A stretch of 64,000 nucleotides of DNA from positions 18,549,450 to 18,613,449 of the forward strand of contig CM055095.1 in assembly GCA_029204225.1 (NCBI GenBank). Reading direction: 5' to 3'. Below are positions 35,273 through 47,771 of the stretch, piece after piece. Each line of letters opens with the position of its first letter. The stretch's first letter is position 1. The notes beneath the pieces are model-generated. The model made no database searches and had not been told where the DNA came from. It worked only from the letters and a program-made list of their open reading frames with translations. The translations under genes and the position numbers were made by a program. The stretch comes from Diphasiastrum complanatum (Eukaryota > Streptophyta > Lycopodiopsida > Lycopodiales > Lycopodiaceae).

Positions 35273-38200
35273 GCACAAGGATCACTCGTTTGTGTATTTT
35301 AAGGATTGCTACATTAAAAGTTTTAGGGGAAAAAAATCCACACCTCACTAGCTCGCTCGCATTTTTGAAAAAGCACGCTCGCCAAGCTCGCTTGAACTTT
35401 ATACTCCATTCTAAGGAATTCTAGTTTCTGATCTAAACTTTTCATTGAGGTGACTATATTGTATTTATTTGCAATAACGACAACCTAGCATAAATTTCAT
35501 CACTCAGGTTGCCCTTCACGTCACAAAGTGCCAATCTTACATGTCAATGGAAATGCATGTTGGACAACTTCGCAATTGCCATGATCCAACTTCGAGAAGC
35601 TCTTACTACCCTCTATACATATATCATCTTAGAACCTCAAGATATGGCACAAAAGCATAAGATGAGAGAAGTGAAAACTAGGCCTCTAGACAAATTGTAG
35701 GGTTGTTGCTTTTCATAGAATTGTCAGGCTAACTAGAGACTTTCAGATGTACAAAAGCTTATATTTTAAGTCAAAAGAGAGCATGCAATTTCTTTGATGA
35801 CTAAAGATCAAATTTTTAAATCACCTTGTGAGCAGTTTTCGAGAAAGCTGGCAAAGTATAGGAATGGAACCGGCATCTTTCTTTGAAAATCAATTTCATA
35901 AAAGACTCATAGGAAGTTGACTTAAAAAAAAAACCCGCAACTTCGTTGAAATGCAAAACAATTTATGTTTGTCATTTTCATGTGAAGGAAATTTGTGTGT
36001 AGTAAAGTAGGGAAATCCTTATAAAACTTGGGTTACATAGGTTTATTAAGTTATTACATTAATTTATCAATGTAAATACTTAGTATTTTGCTAACAAAAA
36101 ATTTGAGATGCATGACCTAGAAGGCAAAAAATGGGAAACCCCAAAGAGGTTTCCTAAACACTGCTTTTGAGTATGAAAGTATTGTCTCCTCAAAAAGTAT
36201 TTTCTCATGATTCTTGCATGCTCCTCAAAAAACATGTAGGAAACGGGAGGAAAACCTCAACGAGGTTTCTTGAACACTCCTTATGAGTACCAAAGTATTG
36301 TCTCATGATTCTTATGTGCTCTCTTTGAGATTGACCTTTCCTAGACTTCTTAAACACTTTTGCTAATTATTGACTTTTCCAATGATTATCATCTTCAAAG
36401 TCCATATACATACAGCTAGTCAAGGAAAGGACCAAAAAAGCAAAAAAGTTTCCAAATTAGAGATGTTGGGAGCTGGGAGCTTGAAGGTCGTATGGTGGAC
36501 TCTTGGAATAGCTGCGGGGCAAGCTCATTGTGATAAAGCATTCTAAAAGAAGCCTCTCAATTCTAATATAGTCACGTCTTCGTAGATGCTCGGAAAAGAT
36601 GTCATAAAGAACAGTACACGAGGGGAGGTCAACTCACGAGCTTTTATTCTGTTCATCACCTTTGCATTCTCCAGCTTTCCCTTGTAGACAGCTCTAAACT
36701 TCTAGACTTGGTGGTGTTGCAGTGCTGCTTCTTCTATTCTTCCTGGTAGAAACCCAGAGCAACATCATGCACTGTGGTCTTGGTAGTGCTTCCGAATCTT
36801 GATTATTGCAATCTGTAGTACATCAGCAACCGAAGAATTTTCAATCCCCACATCACAACCAGCGGCTTTCCCTGCCCTGAAGGCTGAAACATGCTAGTGA
36901 TGAGACTAGCAGCTGATCGTTTGGACCAGACACGAAGAGGATGTGATCGTGAATGATTTTTTATGGATTAGATATTTCTAGATGCATTGTCCAAAGTACA
37001 AACGTGGGTTTGAGGGTAGGCACCAGGTTTGATGTTACTTGGCTGTGATGTCAATTTCTACAGGCTGGAATTGCATAATTGCAGGATGTGACTTTGCTAG
37101 TCAGCTATCAAGCAATGTTGCTTTTTACAACTGAGTTGTCGATTCCCAGCATATTGTTCAATTTGGGCAGCTTGCTGCCATTAACAAATAGTTTTATTGC
37201 TTTTCAGGATCCTGTTGATGTGCAACTCGATTCTCTTTAGATTGGAAAAGATATCCTTTTCAGCTGTATGTTGTGTAAATTTCAATCACAGATCATTAGC
37301 CTGTGCAACACAAATGGGTGTATCTCTGAAAAGATAATAAATTGTTTAATTGAACTAGTCTTTATTTCACAAGAAACTCCTGAGTCCTGATCGATGTGCA
37401 ACAGTCACATGACAGATAGTAACGTTTTCAGGGCTAGGACCCACGCTTAATGTAGAGAAGGAAAATCAGAATCCAGACAGCACGAAACTCCAAAGTTAAT
37501 ACACGTGAATGCAGTTAGATCCGAGGATTTACGATTGGTGTTAAAATTACGTAGAAAATGTGGGATGAGCCTAAAGTCAACACGGAAAGAGGAAAGCTAA
37601 GAAAGGAAATTACTTGCCAGCTGCCAACGCAATTTAAAGATATTTTAAAGGACAAGAAAAACCTGTTCAAACCACCCTCAAATTATATATGGTTGATGGT
37701 AGGTGTTTTGAGAACAGACGTGTATAGACTTTGCAAGCATAGCTGTAGGCTCGACTCTCTAGCGGAGAAATGGTGGACGAAGATATTCCAAAGTTGGTGG
37801 ACCCTCAACCTCTCCCCACCACGCACTAACTGGGTTGATGTTTTGCTTCATCGCATCAACTTTCAGTTTAATTCTACGGTTGCTGGATCTTTGGTGGGCA
37901 GCCATCCTGCGGTGGTATGCGGAAGGTTGTGGATATAAAGCTATGATCCTGAGTGGGAATCGCCCATGCAAGCGAAGAATATCGAAAGACAAAATGTGGA
38001 GCAACACATCTAGAAGACTAGATCTAGTCGAGTATAATATGCTAATTAAGCATAAGCTCCGATATGCAGCAAATTTTCCAGTTGAATAGATGATGATCAC
38101 CCAACTACCTACCGGACTAGTATTCAAAGGGAAGATTCCTCCAGAGTAAATTGCCAATGAGAGGACTAACGCTCATATTGCACCTGTTATAGAGTACTAT

Positions 38201-38633
38201 ATTGTCAACAACTACTAAAAAACATTTCAGAGCAGAAAACAGCTTCAAAACATCCAGAGCTTGTAATTTAGCAACGTAAACTGTCATCAAACATCAAGAT
38301 CTCGTAAATCTGCAGAATTAAAGAAAGTAGACAATCCGCATAATATAGTCGATAAGCAAATCAGTATACTTTTGCGAAACAACATCAAAAAGTCTCTTTT
38401 GTGACCAAAAGCCATTGCTTGCTTTAAAATGTACAGTTTTGGTAATGTTGCTACCAAAGCAAGGGAAGTGCTATACTGGGACGCAACTGACCTTTAAGAT
38501 GAGCTGAAAAAACAATGAAACTTTCTGCATCTCAGGAATCCTAGTGAAACTAGTACCAACGGATTCTAAACCACCAAAATCGGTACAACGCGACGGATGA
38601 TTCCATATGTCTATAAGGAGTGCTAGAGAGTAT
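35273..38633. other. Intergenic, no gene supported
   Basis: Frames at 37558-37938 (+) and 37759-38157 (-) overlap on opposite strands and match nothing I know. A small exon-like stretch at 37208-37240 (CAG acceptor, then DPVDVQLDSL and stop) with AATAAA downstream could be the last exon of an unseen plus-strand gene, but it is too short to call. Confidence 0.35.
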
Positions 38634-38735
38634 TCCAACATGGAATCTAATTCTTCACATTCTCAGTATAATCCTTGGAAAGGGATAATTTATTGCAACA
38701 TGGAATGTAATTCTTCAAATTCTCACTATAATCTG
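38634..38735. repeat. Short tandem duplication in the MYB 3' region
   Basis: CAACATGGAATCTAATTCTT (about 38636) recurs as CAACATGGAATGTAATTCTT 61 bases later, each followed by CACATTCTCAGTATAATC-like sequence. The minus strand has an AATAAA here that could be a polyadenylation signal of the MYB gene. Confidence 0.7.
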
Positions 38736-38915
38736 TCAAACAGATCATCAAGACATGTAACAAATTCTCCTCCACCTCTGCAATAATCTCCATTATGATA
38801 ACTTATTAGACTCTTACAATCACCGGAATTACTATCATTTGATCGATATCTGATTTTGTATATGTACTTTAAAGTTGGTCATCGAGTACATCCATAATCA
38901 ACTTTTGTTCTTTCA

Positions 38916-40188
38916 CTAGTAAAGCTCATAGGTATATATTGAATTGTCACCATGGAAATCAGAACAAGATTCGAAATACCAATTGTCATCGTATCCATCT
39001 CTATATTGTGGTAAGATCGTAGGTTGCCTAGAGGTTTCCAGCTCCAGGTCGCAGTTATAATGAAATCTAAAACTACACGACTCAGCGTTCAAGCTATTTA
39101 GTAAAGGCTTGTCATCATCGGAGCTGATTAGCTGCCCGAAGCCATCCCACAAATCTGTTCTCGTAGAAGGCATTGTCAATTCTGAATAGTCCTCAGCTTC
39201 TTGTTTGTTAATACTTTCAGAAATCAATTCTGCTAGATCAACTCCGGGCTCCTTTAAGAAATCAGTCTGATCAACATCAGATAAATCCATGCTAGTGTTA
39301 AGCCTTTCAATATCGAAAGAGAACTTAATGTCGTTCTTCAAGACATAGTTGTTGCTAATGTGACGTTGAGGGAATGTACCTGACCTAGCAGGCGAACCGG
39401 CATTAGTATCATACTCAGTGAAATCTACGGATGAGAAGTCAAATATCTGCAAGAAGCCAGTTTGATCCAATGCTGATCGTTCTTTATCATATTCTATTGT
39501 CAGTGCTGACGTCGGCTCTGACGAGATAATTAACTGATCTTTACAATTTGTGGAGGTTGTAGTTAACAAGGACGATAGCGAGTCGCAATTTGATATTGAC
39601 CTTGAAAAACCAGCAGGATACAGCACCGACGAAGGTGACGAACAATTCGAAGTAAAACTGTCGCCCGTGGTAGATATGACTTCTGAAACAGGTCGCAATT
39701 GTACAGCTTCGCCTTGATGCTCACTATTCACGCTGATGCTGAGATCTCGATCCGTGATTCTATGGTATACTGCATGATCGCTGGTCGGAGACGTAGGACG
39801 ACAGATCACCATCTCTGAAGAGTGAATCTTATAAGTATTTGATAAATTAATTTCGACTGAGCATGATTCCTTGCTTGTCAGTCTTGAGTCTTGTAGTAAT
39901 TCATTGCATGTTAAAGAAATTCTCGTGGAATCGGTTTGATGCTCGGAAGTCTCTTTTAAGGATTCAGAAACGGAATTACCCTGAGACTGAAAGACGGAAG
40001 GACTTGGGCGATTTTCATTCCTTAGATCCGCTCTAGGTTCACAATATGTTTTCTGTGTCATATTCACCGACTTGTGGGTTTTTGGATCGAAACCCATTTT
40101 CTTCAATTTTTTGCTCAAATGGGTATTCCAGTAGTTTTTGATTTCATTATCTGTTCTCCCAGGAATCCTTCCTGCAATCAGAGACCAT
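38916..40188 (-). CDS. R2R3-MYB exon 3
   Basis: Starts after CTCTTGCAG with [20 protein letters not shown] and runs open for 424 codons to TAG at 38918-38916. The C end includes stretches such as [19 protein letters not shown] that could be activating acidic regions. Confidence 0.95.
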
Positions 40189-40898
40189 CTGCAAGAGACA
40201 AGCCTCCAATTCAATGATGATAATCTGTTTCGAACAATCGACGCGGCATACATGATGGTTAGATAAACAACAAGAAGCAGGTAATTAGCCAAATGCTTTG
40301 ATTAATAATTCCTATGGATCTGACTGTGCAGAGTTAGTGCGCTCACCTATTCCCTAGAAGGGAATGCAGCTTAATTATTAGATTCTCCTCGTCTTCAGAA
40401 ATATTTCCTCGCCTTACGGACGGGCGCAGATAATTTACCCACCTAAGCCTACAGCTCTTCCCGCACCTCAGCAAACCTTCACACATGAATAAATATGTAC
40501 TTCTTATTATATGATCTTCATCCTATAGCTATTTATGACTACACCAAATAGCCTAATTTCAAATTGAAGTCTCAAGCCCTATGGAATATTAAACCATTCA
40601 GCTTCTAAGTCATCAGAATGACTACCGTTCTCCTCACTCTTTTCTAGTACATAGCATGTACTTGAGATGATACAATTGCAACTACATTCTTTGGAAAGTA
40701 GCGAAAGGTGCATTGAATCAACATGAAATTCTAAGATTTGCTGCATGAATAGTTCCTGAGTAGACCTGCTGATTTTGGAACTGCTCTCCAGCATCCTTCA
40801 CCATGCGTTTCAATGTACTTTGCGAGGCAAAAATCTTCTTCGGGACTCCATGGGCCTCGATTTAGGCCTAGTTTAGAGCAACATGGGGATCGGCCCAT
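38916..40898 (-). CDS. R2R3-MYB transcription factor, intact, three exons
   Basis: Exon 1 is 40898-40766 (133 bases), exon 2 is 40476-40347 (130 bases) and exon 3 is 40188-38916, all with GT/AG borders. The total is 511 codons plus TAG, and 133/130 is the canonical exon pattern of plant R2R3-MYBs. The start is [20 protein letters not shown], the family's typical N end; an ATG ten codons upstream is less likely. R2 (residues 13-63) keeps its three Trp, and R3 (66-114) has Ile in place of the first Trp as usual, ending [19 protein letters not shown]. The bHLH-contact pattern in R3 (LxxKxxxLxxxxxxLxxxR) is present, but the leading Asp/Glu is Asn. The long C end is Ser/Thr and acidic rich, with no motif I recognise. 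It is a nuclear DNA-binding regulator; VNNI/TT2- or MYB5-like pathways are possible but not shown. Confidence 0.95.
40347..40476 (-). CDS. R2R3-MYB exon 2
   Basis: Encodes [20 protein letters not shown] and [20 protein letters not shown], then GNR split at the donor GTGAGC. Introns on either side are 289 and 158 bases. Confidence 0.95.
40766..40898 (-). CDS. R2R3-MYB exon 1
   Basis: From ATG at 40898 to GCAG before GTCTACTC. Encodes most of R2: [20 protein letters not shown], then [11 protein letters not shown]; 44 codons plus one base. Confidence 0.95.
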
Positions 40899-41331
40899 CA
40901 CAGCAATTTCTAAGAATCGATACAACTTCTGTCAGCATATACCAGCACTCCTTATCTTTTGACTTAACAATGACGCCACCGTTCTGAAGTTTGCTCTATA
41001 TCGCCTCAGGTTCAGAATAGTCTTCTCAGATTAGAAGGACGGCATTCAGCTGTATAGGCTATATGCTATCTTCTATCAGGATAATCAGATAAACGTCTAC
41101 TATGTGGGGAATAATGCACCTAAATTTATAAATCTGAGGGGAGCCAGAGGGAAGAAGCTGCCTAGTAGTAAACTGTGATTCGGATTCGCAGCTGACAAAT
41201 CCTGAGAATATTAATAGGCTGACATTGGGTGATCGAAAGCTGCTACAATGCTACAAATCCTGGAGGGGATCATACAGTCACAAAAGAGTAGTTATCAACT
41301 TTTAACTGAGCAGAAGAAACAAAAAGAAGTT

Positions 41332-41336
<5 letters not shown>
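40899..41336 (-). promoter_or_regulatory. Upstream region of the MYB gene
   Basis: About 440 bases between the MYB start codon and a (CT)n tract (minus-strand sense). No clear TATA box was identified by eye. It may hold the 5' UTR and core promoter. CT/GA tracts at such positions can bind GAGA-type BPC factors in plants, which is inference here. Confidence 0.35.

Positions 41337-41404
<68 letters not shown>
41337..41404 (+). repeat. (GA)n microsatellite upstream of the MYB gene
   Basis: About 34 perfect GA units, (CT)n in MYB orientation, 440-510 bases before the start codon. Confidence 0.96.
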
Positions 41405-41410
<6 letters not shown>

Positions 41411-43830
41411 GAATGAAAGTACGGTGGCATTTGCATTCTGTCAAAGCCATTATCATTCAAGGCTTCCAATATAGAATTTAATCACAAAAGAGAGTCTTTT
41501 GCTGGTGGGGTGTGAGGGGGAGAGTGGGATAGACAAGGATAGAGATAGAGAGAGAGATTTGCACTCACATCGAGGGACCCAAGTCAAAGAGGCTGAATTT
41601 GGATTGCAATGTGAACACGCTTTTGTGAAGTACTTTCTTGAGAGCCCACTATTTCATCAAAGCCGACTATTTCAAAATTTCATGAGAGCCTCCTTAGCCC
41701 CTTTCAAAAGTCAAGAGCCTTGGAATAACTAGTGAATACATATGGACATTCTTTTTTGGCCTTTCTTTGCTATGCAAGTGTGTTGACTTGGGTCAAGAAG
41801 GTTGGTGAGAGAAATCAAAGGGTGTGTGTGTGTGTGTGTGTGTGGAAGGCCTCACCTTGAGAGCCTTATGCCTTGAGAGGCGGCCGACCAAAGGCATCGT
41901 CGTACCACGACAGAAGGCTCAAGTGGACGAGGCCTTGTACGATGTAATGGCAAGTGCAATTTTCTTTTTCATGTTTTTTTTTTAGTCAGCAAATATGCAT
42001 GTGGACAACCAATGATGGGTTGCCACATAGCACTTGCATATTTTGACAGAATTTGCATGTGTTGTATGGCAGCTCATCATTGGATGTGGTCCTCATGCAC
42101 ACTGTGTCAAGATGTGCATGTGCTATGTGTCAATCTCTCATTGGTAGTCCACATGAGAGTTCTGGTGGAAGGTCTAAATTCTTAGAATCACATGGCAATG
42201 GAAGTTAGGGACACTTGATAATTTTGAACTAGTTCTTCAAACTAAAGAAAAAGTGCCCTTCAAGTGAAATTCACTTGTTGGGATCCTTCAACTTGACAAA
42301 TTTTTAAGAAATTAAAATGTGATTTGCCATTCAATGTCCTTTAGACCCCTTCAACCTGAATCCAACGGTTTATACAAATCCATTGGCCCACAATGCCTTG
42401 ATCATGACTATTACATTAGTTCCTCCCCTCGACTGGATGTGGTGGCCTCCTCCTATGGCCCTCTCCTTCCTCCTCCTTCACAACTATGGTTGCCCGTGTT
42501 GTTAGGGTGCCTCATTGTGAGGTTTTACAACATTGAAAACCTTCTTGATTTGTGCAAGATTTCTCCAGTCAAAATCCGTAGCTGGCAAACAATAACCTTT
42601 CTTGCACTTTTCGAAGCTTCTCTACACCTTCTTCTAAGCTGTCATTTATACTTTTCAGCTTCACTTAGGTTGCCCTTTCTCAACCTAATTGATCCATTTG
42701 ATGGCATGAAAATTGGTCTGACATTTGCTACAAACAATTTGCTTTTTAGAGAAAAGCAATTGATTCTTAACTAAATCTAAAAAAGTACAGTTTTCATATA
42801 TTTCCACCCAATCCATCTTTGTCAACTACTATGGCTTAATTCTTCTTTTAGATTCCCACAAAGTGTTTATGACCAAAATAGGCTTGTGTGATGGACGACC
42901 TACTATATGGACAAAGGTTTGGGCACAAATTAATAACAATGATTATAGCATTGGATCACAAAAATTGCAAGACAATTGAGAGAAATTCAAGTTTGATGCA
43001 AACTACACCTTTGCTCCTTTTTTTGTTCACTGTATTAAAAATTATCTCCAATATTGTCATTCTTAGCATCCCCCGTCTAATCTGTCATTTAGATGGGCTT
43101 CAAAAAAAAGAAAAAGAAAAAAATGTCCACCTTGTTTAGATCTCTCTACACTTCTCTTTCCACTCTCGTATTTCCCCCCCTTCTTTCTTTTCACCTTCAC
43201 CGTTTCACATCACTAGCTTTTGGCATCAACAACACTCTATCAACACCAACCACACATGTTCAACACCAGCACCGGTCACCATCATCAACACCTCAATCAT
43301 CTCAGCCCACAATCTAAGTGGCTCAAATCATATCCATGTAGACCATAAAATGAGCAGATCAACAACAAGATGACCACTTCTCTAGCACAATCGATGTCAA
43401 CCACAATGACAACTCCTGCTCTCATTGGCACTATGGGACTAGCGCCAAGATAGAGTGGAGGGCATGTTGGCCATTTACAGTACATGCCCAATGCACGAAC
43501 AAAAGATTACGGAGGGCTCACACAACCTTCGTTTTGTAAATGAAGCGTTGTAAATAAATAAAAGTTAGACACTACATAATGGAGCAATTGTATCACAAAA
43601 AGCGCTATTAACTGTAAATATGCTTCAAAGCGTTAAATAAAATAAGCAGCTAGTAACTTTGTTAAGTGCCTCGAAGCACCGTAGAATATTTTGTCGCATG
43701 GCTCAATAGTTTTATTACCAAAAGTATTGTAAAGTCAAGCTACTTGCCAAAAAAAAAGAAGCAAGTTAACTTAGACTATAAAGTTTAGAAATGAGCCAAT
43801 AGAAAATTGCCACTTCAACTCTTTTGGACT
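41405..43830. other. Intergenic, no gene supported
   Basis: Contains a (GT)n tract at 41822-41846 and a 151-codon plus frame at 42319-42774 with no recognisable domain, codon pattern or splice context. Near 43835 there is a TATATAAGG box (see next entry). Confidence 0.4.
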
Positions 43831-44037
<207 letters not shown>

Positions 44038-44439
44038 ACAACGATATTCAACTAGGGACATGGCATAGTCCTAATATGGTAGACCGGCCCTTTGGTATTC
44101 GAGATTGTTGGTTACGCCTCGATTCAATTCCATGTCAAGGCCAATTCGTAATTGATAATCTTGAGAGGACACACACTCCTATTGAGACATGTGGAGCAGT
44201 GCATGGCTTGTGACGGTGGTATGCATGAGGATAGCATGGGATATGTGACCTACATTTGGATGGACTGCATGGGAGGTTGCATGGATGCATGCATAGGATT
44301 CCTACCCCTATGTATATGCACGCCCTCCTCCATTCTAAGTTTTGTTATGATTTAATTGTGAGACATTAATGGAGTAATGTTAAAGCCGGACAAGTGAAAA
44401 GGAAAATAAATCTACCTTTTTAAGCAATCCATTTTTCTT

Positions 44440-47270
44440 GATCGCGACTATCTTGATAAGAAAGTCAAATTACCTGTTTGTCAAGAATATCTAGTCAGTA
44501 AACAGACCAGACAACCATTTAGATCAAGCCATCAGCATACTGCTAGAGGACTACTAGACATTGTACATACATATATTTGTGGCCCAATGAAGAATCCTTC
44601 ACTGAAGGATGCAAAGTATTTCATAGCTTTTATTCATGAATTTTCCAGAAGAACTATGGTGTATTTTATTAAGAAGAAATCAGAAGCTTTCAATTGCTTT
44701 AGAATCTTCAAGGAGCATGCAGAAAAAGAGACTGGTAAGAAAATCAAAGCCTTGAGGTCTAACAATGGTGGAGAGTACATCTCTACCGAATTCAAGGAGT
44801 ATTGTTAGAGCAAAGGCATTGAACAACAATTTATCACTCCTTATTCGCCTCAATCTAATGGCTTAGCCGAGAGAAAGAATCGTACCCTGGTCGAGTCAGC
44901 CAAATGTATGCAAATTTCTGGGCTGAAGCTGTCTCTACTGCAGCTTACATCCAAAACAGATGTTCGACCAAGGCCCTCTCAGAACACCCCATGAGGTGTG
45001 GACAGGCTCAAAGCCTTCAATGAAAAACCTACGAGTATTCGGATGTATCGCCTACGCGCAGATCCCGAAGGAGACAAAGAAGAAATTTGACTTCCAAGGT
45101 CTCAAGACAATTCTCATTGGATACGCTTCATCCGACAACACCTCCAATTTGTATGACCCCAATACCCAGCAGATCTTATTCAGACGGGATATAGTCTTTA
45201 TCGAGAACCAGTTCATCAACCTCAAAGGCAAAGGCATTGTTCTAGATGAACCTACAACACCTCCCATTAACACGACTATTCGAGCCACTGGCTCACGCGT
45301 GCCCATAGTTGATCCACTACACGATAGTGAGTTAGACGCACTCATCAACTACAAATCCAAGGATTGAATCGACACTTCATCCAAGAAGATCAATCTGAGT
45401 GCGCACACAGCCCACAAGGTATATTCTCGAGTCTGCCTATCTTTTAATGTAGGAATCAACATCAGTTGATGAGACACTTAGCCAACTAGACTCCGATCTC
45501 TGGAGAGAAGCAATGGATAGAGAGTATTCCTCTTTGATCAAGAACCAGACATGGTCATTAGTTGAAGCTCTTGTTGGCTGCAATCTTATCGATTGCAAGT
45601 GGGTCTTCAAGATCAAATACAATGCCAATGGAACGATTGATCGAAGGAAGACAAGACTAGTAGCAGGAGGATTCGCTCAAATCACCAAGATTGACTACAA
45701 CAAAACTTTCAGCCCAATAGTCAAGCATTCATTGATCTGAGCCATCCTATCGTATGCTGCAGCAGCCGACCTGGAAGTACATCAACTCAATGTATAGACA
45801 ACTTATCTGAATGGAGTCATTGAAGAAGACATCTACATGCTACAACATGAAGTATCTACGTTCATGAAGGTATGAAGTATCATGTCTACAAAATCCACTT
45901 CTGAATTCGACATGACCGTGATCTGGGTGAAGATCACTTCTGTCTAAGCATTCAAATCCACAGAGACAGAGTGAGACGGCTGATATTTATTACTCAGCAA
46001 AGGTATCTTCACAATGTTCTTATTGGATATAATATGATTAACTGTAAATTAGCTCACTCACCAATGGAACCAAGTCTACACTTGTCGAAGGACCAATGTC
46101 TTCAGACCAAGCAGGAAGAGGAGCAGATGAGAGAGTATCCCTATCGATCGATACTTGGATCTCTCATGTATGCAATGGTCTACACAAGACTGGATATTTC
46201 TTTTGTAGCTAGCTCACTCGGCCAATTCATGGCCAATCCTAGCACTACTCATTGGAAAGCTCTTATAAGAGTCACGAGATACATTCGAGCTATAATGGAC
46301 CAGTGCATTTGCTATGGAGAAGTCAACAATGACAATCTTCATTGGCTTAGTGGATTTTCTGATGCAAGCTTGGAAGGAGATGTAGATAATCGTAAATCCA
46401 CATACAGATATACATTCTTCTTCAATGGTGGTCCTATATCATGGAACAATCGTAAGAAGACCCCTATTGCTCTTTCATCTATAGAAGCAGAGTATGTTGT
46501 TGCCTCTCAATCTATTAAAGAAGCAATTTGGTTGAGAAATTTATTGTGAAATATTAGTCTGAATCAGTACACTCCTACGATTATGTTTTGTGATAATCAG
46601 AGTGCCATTGCCTTATCAGCCAACCCCAGATTTCACTCTAGGAATAAGCACATTGAGATTTGATATCACTATGCAAGGAGTAAGGTTCTCAACAGAGAGG
46701 TAAGCTGAACATATTGTCGAACGCAGGACATGGTTGCAGATATTTTTACAAAGGCATTGAGTATTAACACACACAACAGATTTTGTGCATTGCTCAATCT
46801 GAAGATCAAGGCATTCACATATCCAGATAAAGGGGGGGTGTTGGATATATCTCCTCTACTCTCCTAAATCCCATGTTAATCTAGTTCCATTCATCGTTGT
46901 ATACTTGCATCGTCACGCATCTCAACTACTGGAGACGAGCAAGTGAAGATGGCCGACATATCGGAGTTGGATTGTAGTGGGTTTCTTTCCTTGCCTAACC
47001 TGAATCCAAGATCTAGTCAATCTAGCATCAAAGAGACGGAGTTAGTTGTCACGCGTAGGTTCGTTCCCATGAGAGCGATAGTTTAGTTCAGATTTCAACA
47101 TGAATGGAGGATTCACATCTATCTCTACATCCATTAACCCTACTCTTTAACACTACACATCCCTTAACACTACACATCCACAACAGAGATAGCTTACTCT
47201 TTCTCTCTCTCCATTTCTCTCTCATAAAAAGTATAATAACATACAATCCCAATAACACTCAGATCCAACA
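44440..47270 (+). mobile_element. Ty1/Copia element, 3' part with LTR (fossil)
   Basis: Plus-strand order: pre-integrase end (LLDIVHTYICGPM), integrase (ALRSNNGGEYIS), integrase tail (GCIAYAQIPKETKKKFDFQG), reverse transcriptase (NLIDCKWVFKIKYNANGTID), RNase H (FSDASLEGDVDNRKSTY, EAEYVVASQSIKEAIW), a polypurine tract AGGGGGGGTG at 46831-46840, then the LTR. Gag, protease and the 5' LTR are not seen. There are several breaks, so it is older than the Copia element at 17-22 kb. Confidence 0.88.
46839..47270 (+). mobile_element. 3' LTR of the Copia element
   Basis: Begins TGTTGGAT right after the polypurine tract and ends ATCCAACA, perfect inverted LTR tips, 432 bases. A partner LTR was not found in the window. 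Confidence 0.8.
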
Positions 47271-47289
47271 ATTAGCAAAATCCAAATAA

Positions 47290-47721
47290 GCATGAGAGAT
47301 GGAAGAAAAGTGATAGAGAGCAAGGACATTCATCAATCCATTTATGAAGAGAACCAATCTGCTTTATTGAATGAGGAAATGAAAATGAGGAGCAACTCGA
47401 GTTGGTCCCTTCTTATGGTAGAGAGGAAGACCCTGGCCTCTGAATCCTATTGGTCCAGTCTTGCCTCTCATTTTATTCAAATTTAAAAGTGTGGGAACCA
47501 TCAAAATTGGAGGGAAACCCAACTTTATTCACTAACTTGACATCTAGGCCCTGTGACATTAAAAGTCCCACAAAAAGGTCTAAAGTCCTTTTATTGACTT
47601 GTAACTAATCAATCAAATAACTGTGTGATCATCGGGTTGGACTTACACACGCAGGGTGCCAAATCCCTCTCACTTATTAACTAGGGTTAGGGTTGCCTTG
47701 AGATCCGCAAACCCTCCAACA
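47290..47721 (-). mobile_element. Probable 3' LTR of the Gypsy element
   Basis: On the minus strand a purine tract (TTTTGGTGGGGGA) is followed by TGTTGGAGGGTTTGCGG at about 47721, which looks like a polypurine tract and LTR start. The LTR carries a possible AATAAAGC signal near 47370-47360. The far edge was not defined; it meets the Copia LTR end at about 47270. Confidence 0.5.
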
Positions 47722-47771
47722 GTATCCCCCACCAAAATTGGTGGCGGTCCCACGACACCTGCAATATGCAG

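Noticed and set aside
37208-37240. Exon-like stretch: CAG, then DPVDVQLDSL and stop, with AATAAA downstream
   Set aside because: Eleven codons cannot be assigned, and no upstream plus-strand exon was recognised.
37558-38157. Overlapping 126- and 132-codon frames on opposite strands
   Set aside because: Neither has recognisable features; mutual overlap suggests chance openness.
42319-42774. 151-codon plus-strand frame
   Set aside because: No domain, no splice context, ordinary AT-rich composition; a frame this long can occur by chance in 64 kb.
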